64,000 nucleotides of DNA from Hydrogenophaga sp. (GCA_030682835.1 JAUXNG010000095.1:1-64000); one strand, 5' to 3'; shown: positions 51,560-61,220, counted from the first letter of the stretch. Notes: generated by a model not told the origin, from the sequence alone. Program-made: numbers and translations.

Positions 51560-52339
51560 ATGCTCGCCAAACGCATCATTCCCTGCCTGGACGTGACCGG
51601 AGGTCGCGTGGTCAAGGGGGTCAATTTCGTCGAACTGCGCGATGCGGGTGACCCGGTGGAAATCGCCGCGCGCTACAACGACCAGGGCGCCGACGAACTC
51701 ACGTTCCTCGACATCACCGCCACCAGCGACGGGCGTGACCTGATCCTGCACATCATCGAAGCCGTGGCTTCGCAGGTCTTCATTCCACTGACCGTGGGTG
51801 GCGGGGTGCGCACCGTCGATGACGTGCGCCGCCTGCTCAACGCGGGGGCCGACAAGACCAGTTTCAACTCGGCGGCGATTGCCAACCCCGAGGTGATCCG
51901 CGAAGCTTCGGCCAAGTACGGTGCGCAGTGCATCGTGGTGGCCATCGACGCCAAGCGCCGCCACGGCGACGGCCTGGCACTGCGCGGCCCGGGCTGGGAT
52001 GTGTACAGCCACGGTGGCCGCAAGAACACAGGACTTGACGCCGTGGTCTGGGCCACGCAGATGGCGGCCTATGGAGCGGGCGAGATTCTGCTGACCAGCA
52101 TGGACCGCGATGGCACCAAGTCCGGCTTCGACCTGGACCTCACCCGCTCGGTAGCCGATGCGGTGGACGTGCCCGTGATCGCCTCAGGCGGCGTGGGCAA
52201 CCTCGACCACCTGGCCGACGGTGTGCAGCAGGGCAGGGCGGACGCGGTGCTGGCGGCCAGCATCTTCCACTACGGCGAGTACACCGTGGGTCAGGCCAAG
52301 GCGCGCATGCGCGAACGCGGCATTCCCGTGCGCCTCTGA
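51560..52339 (+). CDS. hisF: Imidazole glycerol phosphate synthase, cyclase subunit
   Basis: Barrel partner of HisH that closes the imidazole ring. The 259-residue protein has catalytic D11 in [16 protein letters not shown] and a second aspartate near 130 in VVAIDAKRR. Phosphate-binding loops [11 protein letters not shown] and [11 protein letters not shown] are present. Last gene of the murA-hisGDCBHAF run; the gene downstream is on the opposite strand. Confidence 0.96.
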   Translation: MLAKRIIPCLDVTGGRVVKGVNFVELRDAGDPVEIAARYNDQGADELTFLDITATSDGRDLILHIIEAVASQVFIPLTVGGGVRTVDDVRRLLNAGADKTSFNSAAIANPEVIREASAKYGAQCIVVAIDAKRRHGDGLALRGPGWDVYSHGGRKNTGLDAVVWATQMAAYGAGEILLTSMDRDGTKSGFDLDLTRSVADAVDVPVIASGGVGNLDHLADGVQQGRADAVLAASIFHYGEYTVGQAKARMRERGIPVRL

Positions 52340-52361
52340 CGCCGGGTAGACCGGGCGCTGC

Positions 52362-52877
52362 TCACAGGCCCTGATCCCCCCGATCGCGCTGCTGTTGTTG
52401 CAACTGCAGCTGCCGCTCCAGACGGTCTTCCATCTCGCCCATGCTGGCGGCCAGACCATTGCCCGACTGCTCCACCAGTTCGGTCATGGCCACCTGCAGC
52501 CGGTCGACTTTCTGGTGCAGTTGCTCGGCCAGGTCCAGCTCGCGCGCAGCGATGACCTGCATTTCGCCCTGCAGGAAGCGTTGCAGCTCCGTGAAGCGCG
52601 AAGCCTCTGCCTTGTCGGCCAGGGTGCGCTGCTCGGTCATCTCTCGGGTGATGCGTCGCACTTCCAGCAGGTGCGCGGTCTGCTGGTACACCAGGGCCGT
52701 CAGAAAGACCACCAGCACCAGCACCAGCAGGCCCAGCAGCACCAGGCCCACCGGCGCCTGCACCTCGGTCACGGCCAGGTCGAGCGTGGTCGGTGTGAGC
52801 ACGGCGTCAATGTTGAGCGCCACAAAGCCCGCCACCAGCAGGATGAGAACGATCAGGGCCAGGGTGCGAATTTTCAT
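52362..52877 (-). CDS. Two-TM coiled-coil membrane protein (LapA/DUF1049-like N-terminus)
   Basis: A 171-residue predicted inner-membrane protein. Two hydrophobic helices (about 7-27 and 43-64) are joined by a short loop, followed by a long charged coiled coil (about 66-165) ending in a Gln-rich run. The helical hairpin resembles the LapA/YciS family, members of which act in LPS assembly control in E. coli; the coiled coil here is longer than usual. It lies antisense between hisF and hisI, converging with hisF (22 nt gap) and diverging from hisI. Function is unproven. Confidence 0.7.
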   Translation of the reverse strand: MKIRTLALIVLILLVAGFVALNIDAVLTPTTLDLAVTEVQAPVGLVLLGLLVLVLVVFLTALVYQQTAHLLEVRRITREMTEQRTLADKAEASRFTELQRFLQGEMQVIAARELDLAEQLHQKVDRLQVAMTELVEQSGNGLAASMGEMEDRLERQLQLQQQQRDRGDQGL

Positions 52878-52991
52878 GGGAGCTCCAGTTTGAACGGGGT
52901 GTCACCCTGCACGTAAGGGCAGAGCGGCGAAGCCATGGTAATCCCATCGCGACGCGCAATGCGTGGTGCCCGCAGGCAGCGCGGCGGGGCA

Positions 52992-53000
52992 TGGTAGATT
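52992..53000 (+). promoter_or_regulatory. Extended -10 promoter candidate of hisI
   Basis: TGGTAGATT is an extended -10 (TGN plus TAGATT). Standard spacing puts +1 at 53007, the A of the hisI ATG, so the mRNA would be leaderless. No Shine-Dalgarno is visible, and no good -35 exists 17 nt upstream. Confidence 0.45.
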
Positions 53001-53006
53001 CATCAG

Positions 53007-53396
53007 ATGAACTGGCTCAACGACATCAAGTGGGACGCGCAGGGGCTGGTGCCCGTGATCGCGCAGGAGGCCGCCAGCGGCGACGTGCTCATGTTCGCGT
53101 GGATGAACCGCGAAGCGCTGCAAAAGACGGCCGAGCTCGGCCGCGCGGTCTATTTCAGCCGCTCTCGCGGCAAGCTGTGGTTCAAGGGCGAGGAGTCCGG
53201 CCATGTGCAGACCGTGCACGACATCCGGCTCGATTGCGACAACGACGTGGTGCTGCTCCGGGTGACCCAGCTCGGCCATGAACCTGGCATCGCGTGCCAC
53301 ACCGGGCGCCACAGCTGTTTCTACCAGCGCTACGACAACGGCGCCTGGCACGCCACCGATCCCGTGCTCAAAGACCCGGAATCCATTTACAAGTGA
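53007..53396 (+). CDS. hisI: Phosphoribosyl-AMP cyclohydrolase
   Basis: Zn/Mg-dependent hydrolase of step three. The 129-residue stand-alone HisI has metal ligands in the [11 protein letters not shown] region and the C-x15-C-x6-C-like set [30 protein letters not shown] is the substrate loop. It is separate from hisF because an antisense gene intervenes. It heads the hisI-hisE-membrane protein-hinT unit, with its own promoter candidate. Confidence 0.95.
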   Translation: MNWLNDIKWDAQGLVPVIAQEAASGDVLMFAWMNREALQKTAELGRAVYFSRSRGKLWFKGEESGHVQTVHDIRLDCDNDVVLLRVTQLGHEPGIACHTGRHSCFYQRYDNGAWHATDPVLKDPESIYK

Positions 53397-53404
53397 CCTG
53401 CTGA

Positions 53405-53791
53405 ATGTCCATGACCGATGACCTCGCCCGCCTGGCGGCCGTGATTGAAAGCCGCAAGGCCGCCAACGGCGGCGACCCCGACAAAAGCTACGTGGCGCGC
53501 CTGCTGCACAAGGGCCCCGACGCCTTCCTGAAGAAGATCGGCGAGGAAGCCACCGAAGCGGTGATGGCCGCCAAAGACTGCGATCACGGTGGTGACCCGG
53601 GCAAGCTGGTGGGCGAAGTGGCCGATCTCTGGTTTCACAGCATGATCGCTCTAGCCCACTACGGCCTGTCGCCGGCCGACGTGGTGGCTGAACTTGTGCG
53701 CCGCGAGGGACTCAGTGGACTGGAAGAGAAGGCGCTGCGCAAAGCCGTGGCACGCGAGCAGGGCGCCGCCAACCCGGGAGGCAGCACATGA
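53405..53791 (+). CDS. hisE: Phosphoribosyl-ATP pyrophosphatase
   Basis: All-alpha MazG-like pyrophosphohydrolase of step two. It has 128 residues; the metal-binding EE pattern is in [15 protein letters not shown] and [17 protein letters not shown] 53405 lies 8 nt after hisI; ATG 53411 is an alternative. It is a separate polypeptide from HisI, unlike the fused HisIE of enterics. It overlaps the next gene by 4 nt. Confidence 0.95.
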   Translation: MSMTDDLARLAAVIESRKAANGGDPDKSYVARLLHKGPDAFLKKIGEEATEAVMAAKDCDHGGDPGKLVGEVADLWFHSMIALAHYGLSPADVVAELVRREGLSGLEEKALRKAVAREQGAANPGGST

Positions 53792-54177
53792 ACGACATCA
53801 TCGACGTCGAACCCATCGACAACGAGCGCGCCCAGTCCCTGAAAACGGTCGGCTGGGTCAGCTACATCCTGCACCTCATCGTGGCTGTGGCCGCCGTGGT
53901 GCCTGGTGCTCAGGTGGGCGCTGGGCTGCTGATCGTGGCATTGGTTATCGACCTGGTGAAACGCTCGGACGCAGCGGGCACTTGGCAAGCCAGTCACTTT
54001 TCGTGGCGCATCCGCACTGTCATCTGGGCCGGGGTGCTCTACCTGGTCACGCTGCCGCTCTGGCTTCTGTTGCTGCTGCCTGGCATGATCGCTTGGGCCG
54101 TCATTTCCATCTGGTTCCTCTACCGCATCGTCAAGGGCATGGCGCGCATGAACGCCAGCCAGGCGATGCCCGCTTGA
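53788..54177 (+). CDS. Small DUF4870-like membrane protein
   Basis: A 129-residue inner-membrane protein with an acidic N-terminus and three predicted helices (about 25-42, 45-57, 77-115, the last long enough for two). The layout and phrases such as [10 protein letters not shown] and [13 protein letters not shown] resemble DUF4870-family proteins. Function is unknown. The start overlaps hisE (ATGA), so it is co-expressed with histidine genes. Confidence 0.75.
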   Translation: MNDIIDVEPIDNERAQSLKTVGWVSYILHLIVAVAAVVPGAQVGAGLLIVALVIDLVKRSDAAGTWQASHFSWRIRTVIWAGVLYLVTLPLWLLLLLPGMIAWAVISIWFLYRIVKGMARMNASQAMPA

Positions 54178-54190
54178 CTCGACGACACCC

Positions 54191-54547
54191 ATGCACGACC
54201 CCAACTGCATTTTCTGCAAGATCATCGCCGGCCAGATTCCGTCCAGAAAGGTCTACGAAGACGACGAGATCTACGCCTTTCACGACATCCAGCCCTGGGC
54301 GCCGATCCATTTTCTGATGGTGCCCAAGCTGCACATACCGTCCATGGCCCAGCTCGAGCCAGCCCATGAAGGCCTGCTCGGGCGCATGATGCTGCTAGCG
54401 CCACGCCTGGCCGTCGAGCAGGGCTGCAAGCCCTATCCAGACGGCGGGTTCCGCGTGGTGTGCAACACCGGCACAGAAGGTGGTCAGGAGGTTCACCACC
54501 TGCATGTGCACGTGATGGGCGGCCCGCGCCCGTGGCTGCGCGGCTGA
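54191..54547 (+). CDS. hinT: HIT-family purine nucleoside phosphoramidase HinT
   Basis: Hydrolyses purine nucleoside phosphoramidates in the cytosol. The 118-residue protein has CIFCKIIAGQIPS at the N-terminus and the histidine triad H103-L-H105-V-H107 (HHLHVHVMGG). Family length and motifs are complete. It lies 13 nt after the small membrane protein gene. The 189 nt that follow hold no gene and lead into tatA. Confidence 0.95.
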   Translation: MHDPNCIFCKIIAGQIPSRKVYEDDEIYAFHDIQPWAPIHFLMVPKLHIPSMAQLEPAHEGLLGRMMLLAPRLAVEQGCKPYPDGGFRVVCNTGTEGGQEVHHLHVHVMGGPRPWLRG

Positions 54548-54736
54548 GTGCGTCACTGTGCTCCTGTGCATCGCGATCCCCCGTCTGGTCGTGAGATGAG
54601 GGGGTATCTGATGGCCCGCGTCTTTTCGGGCGAACCGCCACTCGTCGGCTTTGGCAGACCCCCGGCCTGAACTCACGCAGGGGCTTAGAATCCGACACAA
54701 AGCGCTCTGCGCATCATTCCTTTCTGGAGATCAATC

Positions 54737-54982
54737 ATGGGTTCTTTTTCGATCTGGCACTGGCTGGTGGTTCTGCTCATCGTCGTCATGGTGTTCGGTA
54801 CCAAGAAGCTGAAAAATCTGGGTTCCGACCTGGGTGGCGCGGTCAAAGGTTTCAAAGATGGCATGAAAGAAGGCGGGCAGCCTGCTGATGAGGCGGCTGC
54901 CTCGGCGCCTGCCGCCCAGGTGGCGCAGGAGACCCGCGCCGACAAGCACGCCATCGATGTGGAAGCCAAGCAGAAGCATTGA
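54737..54982 (+). CDS. tatA: Sec-independent translocase subunit TatA
   Basis: Pore-forming subunit of the twin-arginine translocase for folded proteins. It has 81 residues: a short N-terminal membrane helix ([15 protein letters not shown]), the hinge [10 protein letters not shown] with the conserved Phe-Gly, an amphipathic helix ([18 protein letters not shown]) and a charged tail. GGAG lies about 8 nt ahead. First gene of tatABC. Confidence 0.95.
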   Translation: MGSFSIWHWLVVLLIVVMVFGTKKLKNLGSDLGGAVKGFKDGMKEGGQPADEAAASAPAAQVAQETRADKHAIDVEAKQKH

Positions 54983-55080
54983 CTGGCCTTCTTTCCTTCC
55001 TTCCTGCCGGCCATTCTCCGCGCGCTGCCCGTTCCCTTTCTGGCCGGCACGTCAGAGCTTGCCGGCCACCGGGCTGACAC

Positions 55081-55578
55081 ATGATTGATCTGGGCATTTC
55101 CAAGCTCGCGCTGATCGGAGCGGTGGCGTTGATCGTCATCGGCCCTGAGAAGCTGCCCCGCGTCGCCCGTACCGTGGGCGCTTTGCTGGGCAAGGCGCAG
55201 CGTTACGTGGCCGACGTGAAGGCCGAGGTGAGCCGTTCGATGGATCTCGAAGAGCTCAAGAAGATGAAGGACTCCGTCGAGAGCGCAGCGCGCGACGTGG
55301 AGTCCTCCGTCCAGTCCGGGGCCAGTGATTTCGAAAAATCCTGGTCCGAAGCCACCGCCGGGCTCGACGGCAGCAGCTACGGCAGCTCGTCTGACGCGCT
55401 CAACGCCCTGGGCACCGAGGCCTACCCCGCCTACCGTCACCCCAAGAAGAACTGGCGCATCAAGCAGAAGGCCATGCCGCAGTGGTTCAAGGCGCGCACC
55501 GGCGTGCGCACGCGCACACAGTCCGGTGCGGCCCGCGTGGCCCGTTTCCGGCCCCGTTCCTCTTCCGCTCCCCGCTGA
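55081..55578 (+). CDS. tatB: Sec-independent translocase subunit TatB
   Basis: Signal-receptor partner of TatC. The 165-residue protein starts [20 protein letters not shown], followed by [13 protein letters not shown], the TatB hinge with conserved Glu and Pro. A long amphipathic helix and a disordered, basic C-terminal tail complete it. It begins 98 nt after tatA, and its stop overlaps tatC (TGATG). Confidence 0.94.
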   Translation: MIDLGISKLALIGAVALIVIGPEKLPRVARTVGALLGKAQRYVADVKAEVSRSMDLEELKKMKDSVESAARDVESSVQSGASDFEKSWSEATAGLDGSSYGSSSDALNALGTEAYPAYRHPKKNWRIKQKAMPQWFKARTGVRTRTQSGAARVARFRPRSSSAPR

Positions 55579-56369
55579 TGTCCGATCCCAAAGAAACCAC
55601 CGACGAACTCGCCGGTTCCGAGCAGCCGTTCGTGCAGCACCTGATGGAGCTGCGCGATCGCCTGCTCTACGGCATCGCGGGGCTGGCCATCTGCATGGTG
55701 CTGCTGGCGATCTGGCCCGGTCCAGCCGGCTTGATCGACCTCATCGCGGTTCCCATCCGCGCACACATGCCGCCCGATGCCAAGCTGATCGCGGTTGGTG
55801 TGTTCTCGCCCTTTTTTGTACCCCTGAAAGTACTGGGCATGGCGGCGTTGCTGCTGTCGCTGCCCTGGTGGATGTACCAGATCTGGGCCTTCGTGGCACC
55901 TGGCCTGTACGGCCATGAGAAGCGCTTTGCCATTCCCCTGATCGTGCTGGGCAGTCTGCTCGCCTATGTGGGCATCGCATTCGTGCAGTTCTTTGTGCTG
56001 GACAAGATGTTTGGCTTTATCCAGCAGTTCACGCCGGCCAGCGTGGCGGCCACGCCCGACATCGCGTCTTACGTGGAGGCCATCCTCTCCCTGTACCTGG
56101 CCTTCGGGCTGGCTTTTCAGGTGCCCATCGTGGTGGTGCTGCTGGTCAAGATGAACATGGTCACCGTGGCCAAGCTCAAGGAATTCAGGGGGTATTTCAT
56201 CGTGGTGGCGTTCGTGATCGCCGCCATCGTGACCCCGCCCGACGTGATTTCCCAACTGGCGCTGGCCGTGCCTATGTGCCTGCTGTATGAACTGGGCATC
56301 TGGGGCTCTCAGTGGTTTGTCAAAAGCACGGTGAAGCCCACAGAAAGTACGGAAGAGTCGGCGAGCTGA
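55578..56369 (+). CDS. tatC: Sec-independent translocase subunit TatC
   Basis: Six-helix membrane core that recognises the twin-arginine signal. It has 263 residues. HLMELRDRLLYG near 20-31 is the conserved N-terminal signal-binding region, and AFVAPGLYGHEKR near 105-117 and FGLAFQVPIVVV near 175-187 are also conserved. ATG 55578 is chosen over a longer reading that overlaps tatB by 97 nt. Client candidates in this window are MsrP and PetA. Confidence 0.95.
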   Translation: MSDPKETTDELAGSEQPFVQHLMELRDRLLYGIAGLAICMVLLAIWPGPAGLIDLIAVPIRAHMPPDAKLIAVGVFSPFFVPLKVLGMAALLLSLPWWMYQIWAFVAPGLYGHEKRFAIPLIVLGSLLAYVGIAFVQFFVLDKMFGFIQQFTPASVAATPDIASYVEAILSLYLAFGLAFQVPIVVVLLVKMNMVTVAKLKEFRGYFIVVAFVIAAIVTPPDVISQLALAVPMCLLYELGIWGSQWFVKSTVKPTESTEESAS

Positions 56370-56399
56370 GCCAGCGCCCGGGTCGCCAAGCCGAGGCTT

Positions 56400-57560
56400 T
56401 CAGCGGGGCATCTGCTGCTGGCGGGGTCGGTCTCGCCGGCCGGGCGTGACTTCGATGCGCGAGTTTCCATCGCGGCGCACCACGTCCAGCGGTGCGGGAG
56501 TGCCGGGCGGCAGCGCTGCCACGGCCGACAGCAGCTGTGCCACATTGCTCACCTCACGCTCGCCCACGCGGGTAATCACATCCCCGGGGCGCACGCCGGC
56601 CTTGGCCGCCGGGCCGTTCTGCAGCACGCCGGTGATGACCACCCCCTTGCCCGCCGGAATGCCGAAGCTCTCAGCCAGTTCGGGCGTCAGGTCCTGGGGT
56701 TCGACGCCAATCCAGCCACGCGTGACCTGACCATCGCGCACGATGGCTTCCAGCACGGTGCGCGCCGTCGAGGTGGGAATGGCGAAGCCAATGCCCATCG
56801 ACCCGCCCGAGCGGGAATAGATCGCGGTGTTGATGCCCATCAGGTGGCCATTGACGTCCACCAGTGCCCCACCCGAGTTGCCGGGGTTGATCGCCGCATC
56901 CGTCTGGATGAAGTTCTCGAAGGTGTTGATGCCCAGCTGCGTGCGCCCCAGCGCACTCACGATGCCGCTGGTGACGGTCTGCCCGACGCCAAACGGGTTG
57001 CCGATCGCCAGCACCTGGTCACCGATGGCCAGCGCGTCGGAATTGCCCAGAGCAATCACGGGCAGCTCGGTCAGGGCCACTTTCAGGATGGCCAGGTCGG
57101 TTTCCGGGTCGGTGCCGATGACTTGCGCCACGCTGCGTCGGCCGTCGTTGAGCACGACCTCGATCTCGTCGGCCTCTTCAATCACGTGGTTGTTGGTGAG
57201 GATGTAGCCCGCCGGGCTCACGATCACCCCGGAGCCCAGCCCGGTGCGCGGCTGCGCCTGGGCCTGGTCACCAAAGAAGAACCGGAACCATGGGTCGGCG
57301 CTGTGGGGGTTGCTGATGGCGGCGCGGCTGGTGTTGATGCTCACCACCGCGGGGGACGCTGCACGTGCCGCTGCACTGAAGCCGGTCGGGTTGCCGGTGA
57401 GAGCAGTCGCACCGGTGCTGGGCGCCTCCCACACCGGCACCACCGAGCCGCTCATCGTGGCCTGACGCCCCAGCCACTGGGGCTTGAGCGTGGCGACGAC
57501 AAAAAACACCGCCAGCAACACAGTGACGGATTGGGCAAACACGAGCCAGAGTCGTTTCAT
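56400..57560 (-). CDS. Membrane-anchored DegS-like serine protease with one PDZ domain
   Basis: Periplasmic S1C (HtrA/Deg) protease. From ATG 57560 it has 386 residues: an N-terminal anchor (about 4-24), a linker, the trypsin-like domain (about 60-270) with triad H125 (NNHV), D155 (ETDLAIL) and S229 (NPGNSGG), then one PDZ domain (about 285-375) and a short basic tail. A single PDZ plus an anchor fits DegS rather than DegP/DegQ, but in betaproteobacteria such proteins may serve general quality control. A reading 23 residues longer is rejected because it delays the anchor. Convergent with tatC. Confidence 0.9.
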   Translation of the reverse strand: MKRLWLVFAQSVTVLLAVFFVVATLKPQWLGRQATMSGSVVPVWEAPSTGATALTGNPTGFSAAARAASPAVVSINTSRAAISNPHSADPWFRFFFGDQAQAQPRTGLGSGVIVSPAGYILTNNHVIEEADEIEVVLNDGRRSVAQVIGTDPETDLAILKVALTELPVIALGNSDALAIGDQVLAIGNPFGVGQTVTSGIVSALGRTQLGINTFENFIQTDAAINPGNSGGALVDVNGHLMGINTAIYSRSGGSMGIGFAIPTSTARTVLEAIVRDGQVTRGWIGVEPQDLTPELAESFGIPAGKGVVITGVLQNGPAAKAGVRPGDVITRVGEREVSNVAQLLSAVAALPPGTPAPLDVVRRDGNSRIEVTPGRRDRPRQQQMPR

Positions 57561-57732
57561 AAGAGATGGATGCAGAGAGCAGAGGGTGAGCGTCGCCGGG
57601 CAGGACGCATGGGAACGATTGTCCCGCATATGGTTATCGCGTCGCGCAGTTCAAGCGCGTTGACACATGTCAAGGCGAAGAAGCCCATTCGGCGGTGCAA
57701 TGGGCACTTGTCAATAGAGGATGGAGTAACAA

Positions 57733-57879
57733 ATGAAAGCAATCGCCGATCTTTTCTCAACCGACTACGGCCTGTTCAGCATTTCGGGCCTTTTGTTCAT
57801 CGTGTTCATGGGGTTCTGGTTTTTCCGCTTCTTCGTACGCAAAATGAACGAGGACGAGCAGGCCAATCGCGGCCGCTGA
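57733..57879 (+). CDS. 48-residue single-helix membrane protein (DUF3149-like)
   Basis: A short ORF starting MKAIADLFSTDYGLFSISG, then one hydrophobic helix (FIVFMGFWFFRFFV) and a charged tail ending NRGR. GGAG lies 6 nt ahead of the ATG at 57733. Size, sequence style and the MNEDE tail match DUF3149 proteins common in betaproteobacteria; function unknown. It lies between the protease gene (opposite strand) and the Nif3-family gene. Confidence 0.75.
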   Translation: MKAIADLFSTDYGLFSISGLLFIVFMGFWFFRFFVRKMNEDEQANRGR

Positions 57880-57997
57880 GCGCGGAGAAGGGGAATCTGA
57901 CCGCCAGGGGGCGCGCTGTCAGAATGTGGAGCCGACGCCTGTGTGCGTCGGTCGAGCCGCCTGCCTGGGGCGGCCATGTGTTCCCATCATCCCACCC

Positions 57998-58786
57998 ATG
58001 CACGATCCATCTGCGCCCCTATCTCTGCCCGTTTCCCGTGTCCAGCTGCTGGACGCGCTCGACACCCTGCTGCAACCCTCGCGGTTCCGGGACTACGGGC
58101 CCAACGGCCTGCAGGTGGAAGGGCGTGCGGCGGTACGCAAGCTCGTCACCGGCGTCACGGCGAGCCTGGCCCTGATTGAAGCGGCGCGGGACGCTGGGGC
58201 AGACGCCGTGCTGGTGCACCACGGCCTGTTCTGGCGCGGGCAGGAAGCCAGGGTCACGGGGTGGATGAAGCAGCGCCTGGCTTGCCTCCTGCAAGCCGAC
58301 ATCAATCTCCTGGCCTACCACCTGCCGCTGGATGCCCACCCCGAACTGGGCAACAACGCCCAGCTTGCTCTGCGCCTGGGCGTGCAGCCGTATGCGGATG
58401 AGCGGGGCCGGTTTGGCGAGCAGTCACTGGGTTTCATGGGGGAACGCCCGATGGGATCGGTCAGCGCGCTGGCCGCCGAGGTACAGGCCAGCCTGGGGCG
58501 ACCTGTCACCCTGGTGGGAGAAGCCGAGCGTCTCGTCTCGCGGGTGGCGCTTTGCACCGGAGGTGCGCAGAGCTATTTCGAAGCGGCCATTGCGGCAGGG
58601 GCCGACGTGTTCGTCACCGGCGAAATCTCCGAACCGCAGGCCCACTACGCCCGGGAATCCGGCGTGGCCTACATCGCCTGCGGCCACCACGCCTCCGAGC
58701 GCTACGGAGTGGCCGCCGTGGGAGCCCATGTGGCGGCCCAGCTGGGGCTGGAACACCTTTTCATCGACATCGACAACCCGGCCTGA
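57998..58786 (+). CDS. Nif3-like dinuclear metal centre protein (YbgI family)
   Basis: A 262-residue member of the NIF3/YbgI (GTP cyclohydrolase I type 2 homologue) family, with metal-binding histidines in DAVLVHHGLFWRG (about 64-76), LLAYHLPLDAHP (about 103-114) and IACGHHASERYG near the C-terminus, and an acidic residue in FVTGEIS. ATG 57998 is preferred over an upstream reading that adds 24 residues. True cellular function of the family is unsettled. pdxA begins 4 nt later, so the two are an operon. Confidence 0.88.
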   Translation: MHDPSAPLSLPVSRVQLLDALDTLLQPSRFRDYGPNGLQVEGRAAVRKLVTGVTASLALIEAARDAGADAVLVHHGLFWRGQEARVTGWMKQRLACLLQADINLLAYHLPLDAHPELGNNAQLALRLGVQPYADERGRFGEQSLGFMGERPMGSVSALAAEVQASLGRPVTLVGEAERLVSRVALCTGGAQSYFEAAIAAGADVFVTGEISEPQAHYARESGVAYIACGHHASERYGVAAVGAHVAAQLGLEHLFIDIDNPA

Positions 58787-58790
58787 CGCC

Positions 58791-59846
58791 ATGACCGCTA
58801 CCCCGACCTTCCGGCGCCCGGACCTCCCGGTCGTGCTGACCATGGGAGACCCCGCGGGCATCGGACCCGAAATCATCGCTCAGGCCATGCGCGAGCGCCC
58901 CGCGCTCAGGCGCCAGGTGGTGGTTGCGGGCGACCTCGCCACCCTGCGCCGTGCAGCCGCCCTCACGGAGAGCGGGGCATCGGGTGCCGCGTCCGCCCTG
59001 ATGTGGGCCGAACTGGAGCATCTGGACCAGTTTCCAGAGGTGCCCGCCGGTTGCGTGGCCATGGTGCAGGCCTGCCACATTTCATCGCCCGTGCCGTTGG
59101 GCCAGATCAGCGCCCAGGCGGGGCGGGCCGCCGCCGACTGCATCCGTTTTGCTGCGCAGGCGGCCCTGAACGGCGAAGCCCGGGCTGTCGTCACCGCACC
59201 CATTCACAAAGAGGCCCTGGCAGCCGCCGGGGAGCCGTTTCCGGGGCACACCGAAATGCTGCAGGCACTGGCCGCCGCACACCTGGGCGTGGATGTGTCC
59301 CGGGTGCCGGTGCGCATGATGCTGAGCTGTCCGGGCCTTCGCACGGTGCTGGTGAGCATTCACGTGTCTCTGCGCGATGCCCTCGCCGCCGTGACCCGGG
59401 AACAGATCGCGGAGACCTTGCGCATCACACATCAGCATTTTCGACAGCTCGGTATTGCGTCGCCTCGCCTGGCCGTGTCCGGTCTCAACCCGCATGCGGG
59501 CGAGGGGGGGCTTTTCGGACGGGAGGAAATCGAGGTCATCGGGCCCGCCGTGTGCGAGGCGCGCGCGGCCGGCATGGACTGCAGCGGACCGCACGCACCC
59601 GACACGGTGTTCATGCGGGCGCGCCAGGGTGCTTTCGACGTGGTCATTGCCATGTACCACGATCAGGGGCTCATCCCCGTGAAGCTGTTCGGCCTGGACG
59701 ACGGCGTGAACACCACGCTGGGACTGCCCTTTGTGCGCACCAGCCCCGACCACGGCACCGCGTTCGATCTGGCGGGAACCGGCCGCGCGAGTACCGGCAG
59801 CTTGCTTGCCGCGCTGGACGCGGCCCTGGGGTCTGATCGCGCCTGA
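58791..59846 (+). CDS. pdxA: 4-Hydroxythreonine-4-phosphate dehydrogenase
   Basis: NAD-dependent enzyme of pyridoxal phosphate synthesis. The 351-residue protein has VVLTMGDPAGIGPEI near the start, the metal/substrate histidine regions FPGHTEML and MYHDQGLIPVKLF, and GLPFVRTSPDHGTAFD. All conserved blocks are present. A much longer in-frame reading through the Nif3-like gene is rejected; ATG 58791 gives the family N-terminus. Confidence 0.95.
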   Translation: MTATPTFRRPDLPVVLTMGDPAGIGPEIIAQAMRERPALRRQVVVAGDLATLRRAAALTESGASGAASALMWAELEHLDQFPEVPAGCVAMVQACHISSPVPLGQISAQAGRAAADCIRFAAQAALNGEARAVVTAPIHKEALAAAGEPFPGHTEMLQALAAAHLGVDVSRVPVRMMLSCPGLRTVLVSIHVSLRDALAAVTREQIAETLRITHQHFRQLGIASPRLAVSGLNPHAGEGGLFGREEIEVIGPAVCEARAAGMDCSGPHAPDTVFMRARQGAFDVVIAMYHDQGLIPVKLFGLDDGVNTTLGLPFVRTSPDHGTAFDLAGTGRASTGSLLAALDAALGSDRA

Positions 59847-59927
59847 ACCGCCGCGTGGCGCGGTGAGGCGTGAACGAGGTCGCGTGGGTTGCTGCCGAAG
59901 GTATTCGTTCACCCTCGCCCGCCGCCC

Positions 59928-60365
59928 TTACTTGCGCAGGCTGTCGCGGATCTCACGCAGCAGCAGTACGTCCTCTGCCGGGGCGGGTGGTGCGGCCGGG
60001 GCGGCCGGTGCTGCGGCTTCGTTGCGCTTGAGGCGGTTGATCTGCTTGACCATGAGAAAAATGACGAACGCCAGGATCAGAAAATTGATCGCCACGGTGA
60101 TGAAGTTCCCGTAGGCCAGCACCGGCACACCCGCGGCCTTCATTGCGGCGAGCGTGGGCGCGGTGCCTGGCGGAACACTGCCCAGCACCAGGAACAGATT
60201 CGAGAAGTCGAGCTGGCCGAACACGGCACCCACGCTGGGCATGATCACATCTTCAACCAACGATCCCACGATCTTTCCGAACGCGCCGCCGATGATCACG
60301 CCCACCGCGAGATCGATCACATTGCCCTTGATTGCAAACTCTTTGAATTCCTGCACCATGCCCAT
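59928..60365 (-). CDS. mscL: Large-conductance mechanosensitive channel MscL
   Basis: Pentameric inner-membrane valve that opens under hypo-osmotic stress. It has 145 residues: the N-terminal amphipathic [20 protein letters not shown], the pore helix [22 protein letters not shown], a periplasmic loop, TM2 (about 90-112, ending MVKQINRL) and a cytoplasmic helix after an Ala/Pro-rich linker. The start at 60365 precedes the alternative Met two codons on. Convergent with pdxA and divergent from petA. Confidence 0.95.
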   Translation of the reverse strand: MGMVQEFKEFAIKGNVIDLAVGVIIGGAFGKIVGSLVEDVIMPSVGAVFGQLDFSNLFLVLGSVPPGTAPTLAAMKAAGVPVLAYGNFITVAINFLILAFVIFLMVKQINRLKRNEAAAPAAPAAPPAPAEDVLLLREIRDSLRK

Positions 60366-60614
60366 GGCTTCCTCCGGTTGTGTTGATGGCTGCGGTAGCT
60401 GGTGCGTGTATCGGCGCACGCGTAGCCTGCGGCCGGATTCTGGCATGCACATGGAAAGTATTACAACGGACTGACGAAACCGCTGACCTGCGGGCCTGTT
60501 GGCTCGTGACAATAGTCCAGTCGGGTTCTCTGGCAAGCCACAGTCGAGCCGCGTGCCTCCAGTACAATGCCGGGTTGACCCTAATGTCCCCTCGAAACTG
60601 ATTGAAAGATCCCC

Positions 60615-61220
60615 ATGAGTGAAGCAACCGTCGATGCGTCTGTCGATAGCAGCCGCCGGACCTGGCTGATCACATCCTGCGCCATGGGTGGCGTTGGAGC
60701 AGCAGCCGTCGCCGTTCCGTTCGTGAGCAGTTTTCAGCCATCCGAGCGCGCCCGGGCCGCGGGTGCCGCTGTCGAGGTGGACATTTCCACTTTGCAACCC
60801 GGTGAGAAGCGCGTGGTGGAGTGGCGCGGCAAGCCGGTGTGGATCATGCGCCGCACGCCCGAGCAGCTGGCGTCGCTGGAAAAAATTGAAGACCAGCTGG
60901 CCGATCCGACGTCCCAGCGCACCGCCTACCCAACGCCCGCCTACGCCCAGAACCGCCACCGCTCCATCAATCCCGAGGTCCTGGTGGCGGTGGGCATCTG
61001 CACCCACCTGGGATGTTCGCCTGGCGACAAGCTCACCCCCGGCCCGCAGCCCTCGCTGCCCGATGACTGGCAGGGCGGTTTCCTGTGCGCCTGCCATGGC
61101 TCCACGTTTGACGTGGCCGGGCGCGTGTTCAAGAACAAGCCTGCGCCCGACAACCTGGAAGTTCCGCCGCACCACTACCTGTCCGACACCACATTGCTGG
61201 TCGGCGAAGAAAAAGCCTGA
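60615..61220 (+). CDS. petA: Cytochrome bc1 complex Rieske iron-sulfur subunit
   Basis: 2Fe-2S subunit of ubiquinol-cytochrome c reductase. The 201-residue protein has a twin-arginine N-terminus ([10 protein letters not shown]14-R15) that doubles as its membrane anchor (about 17-40). Cluster box 1 is CTHLGC (C129, H131, C134) and box 2 CACHGS (C158, C160, H161). It is a predicted Tat substrate, and tatABC lies 5 kb upstream. A TACAAT hexamer at 60563-60568 may be the operon -10, but the -35 is poor. First gene of petABC. Confidence 0.96.
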   Translation: MSEATVDASVDSSRRTWLITSCAMGGVGAAAVAVPFVSSFQPSERARAAGAAVEVDISTLQPGEKRVVEWRGKPVWIMRRTPEQLASLEKIEDQLADPTSQRTAYPTPAYAQNRHRSINPEVLVAVGICTHLGCSPGDKLTPGPQPSLPDDWQGGFLCACHGSTFDVAGRVFKNKPAPDNLEVPPHHYLSDTTLLVGEEKA

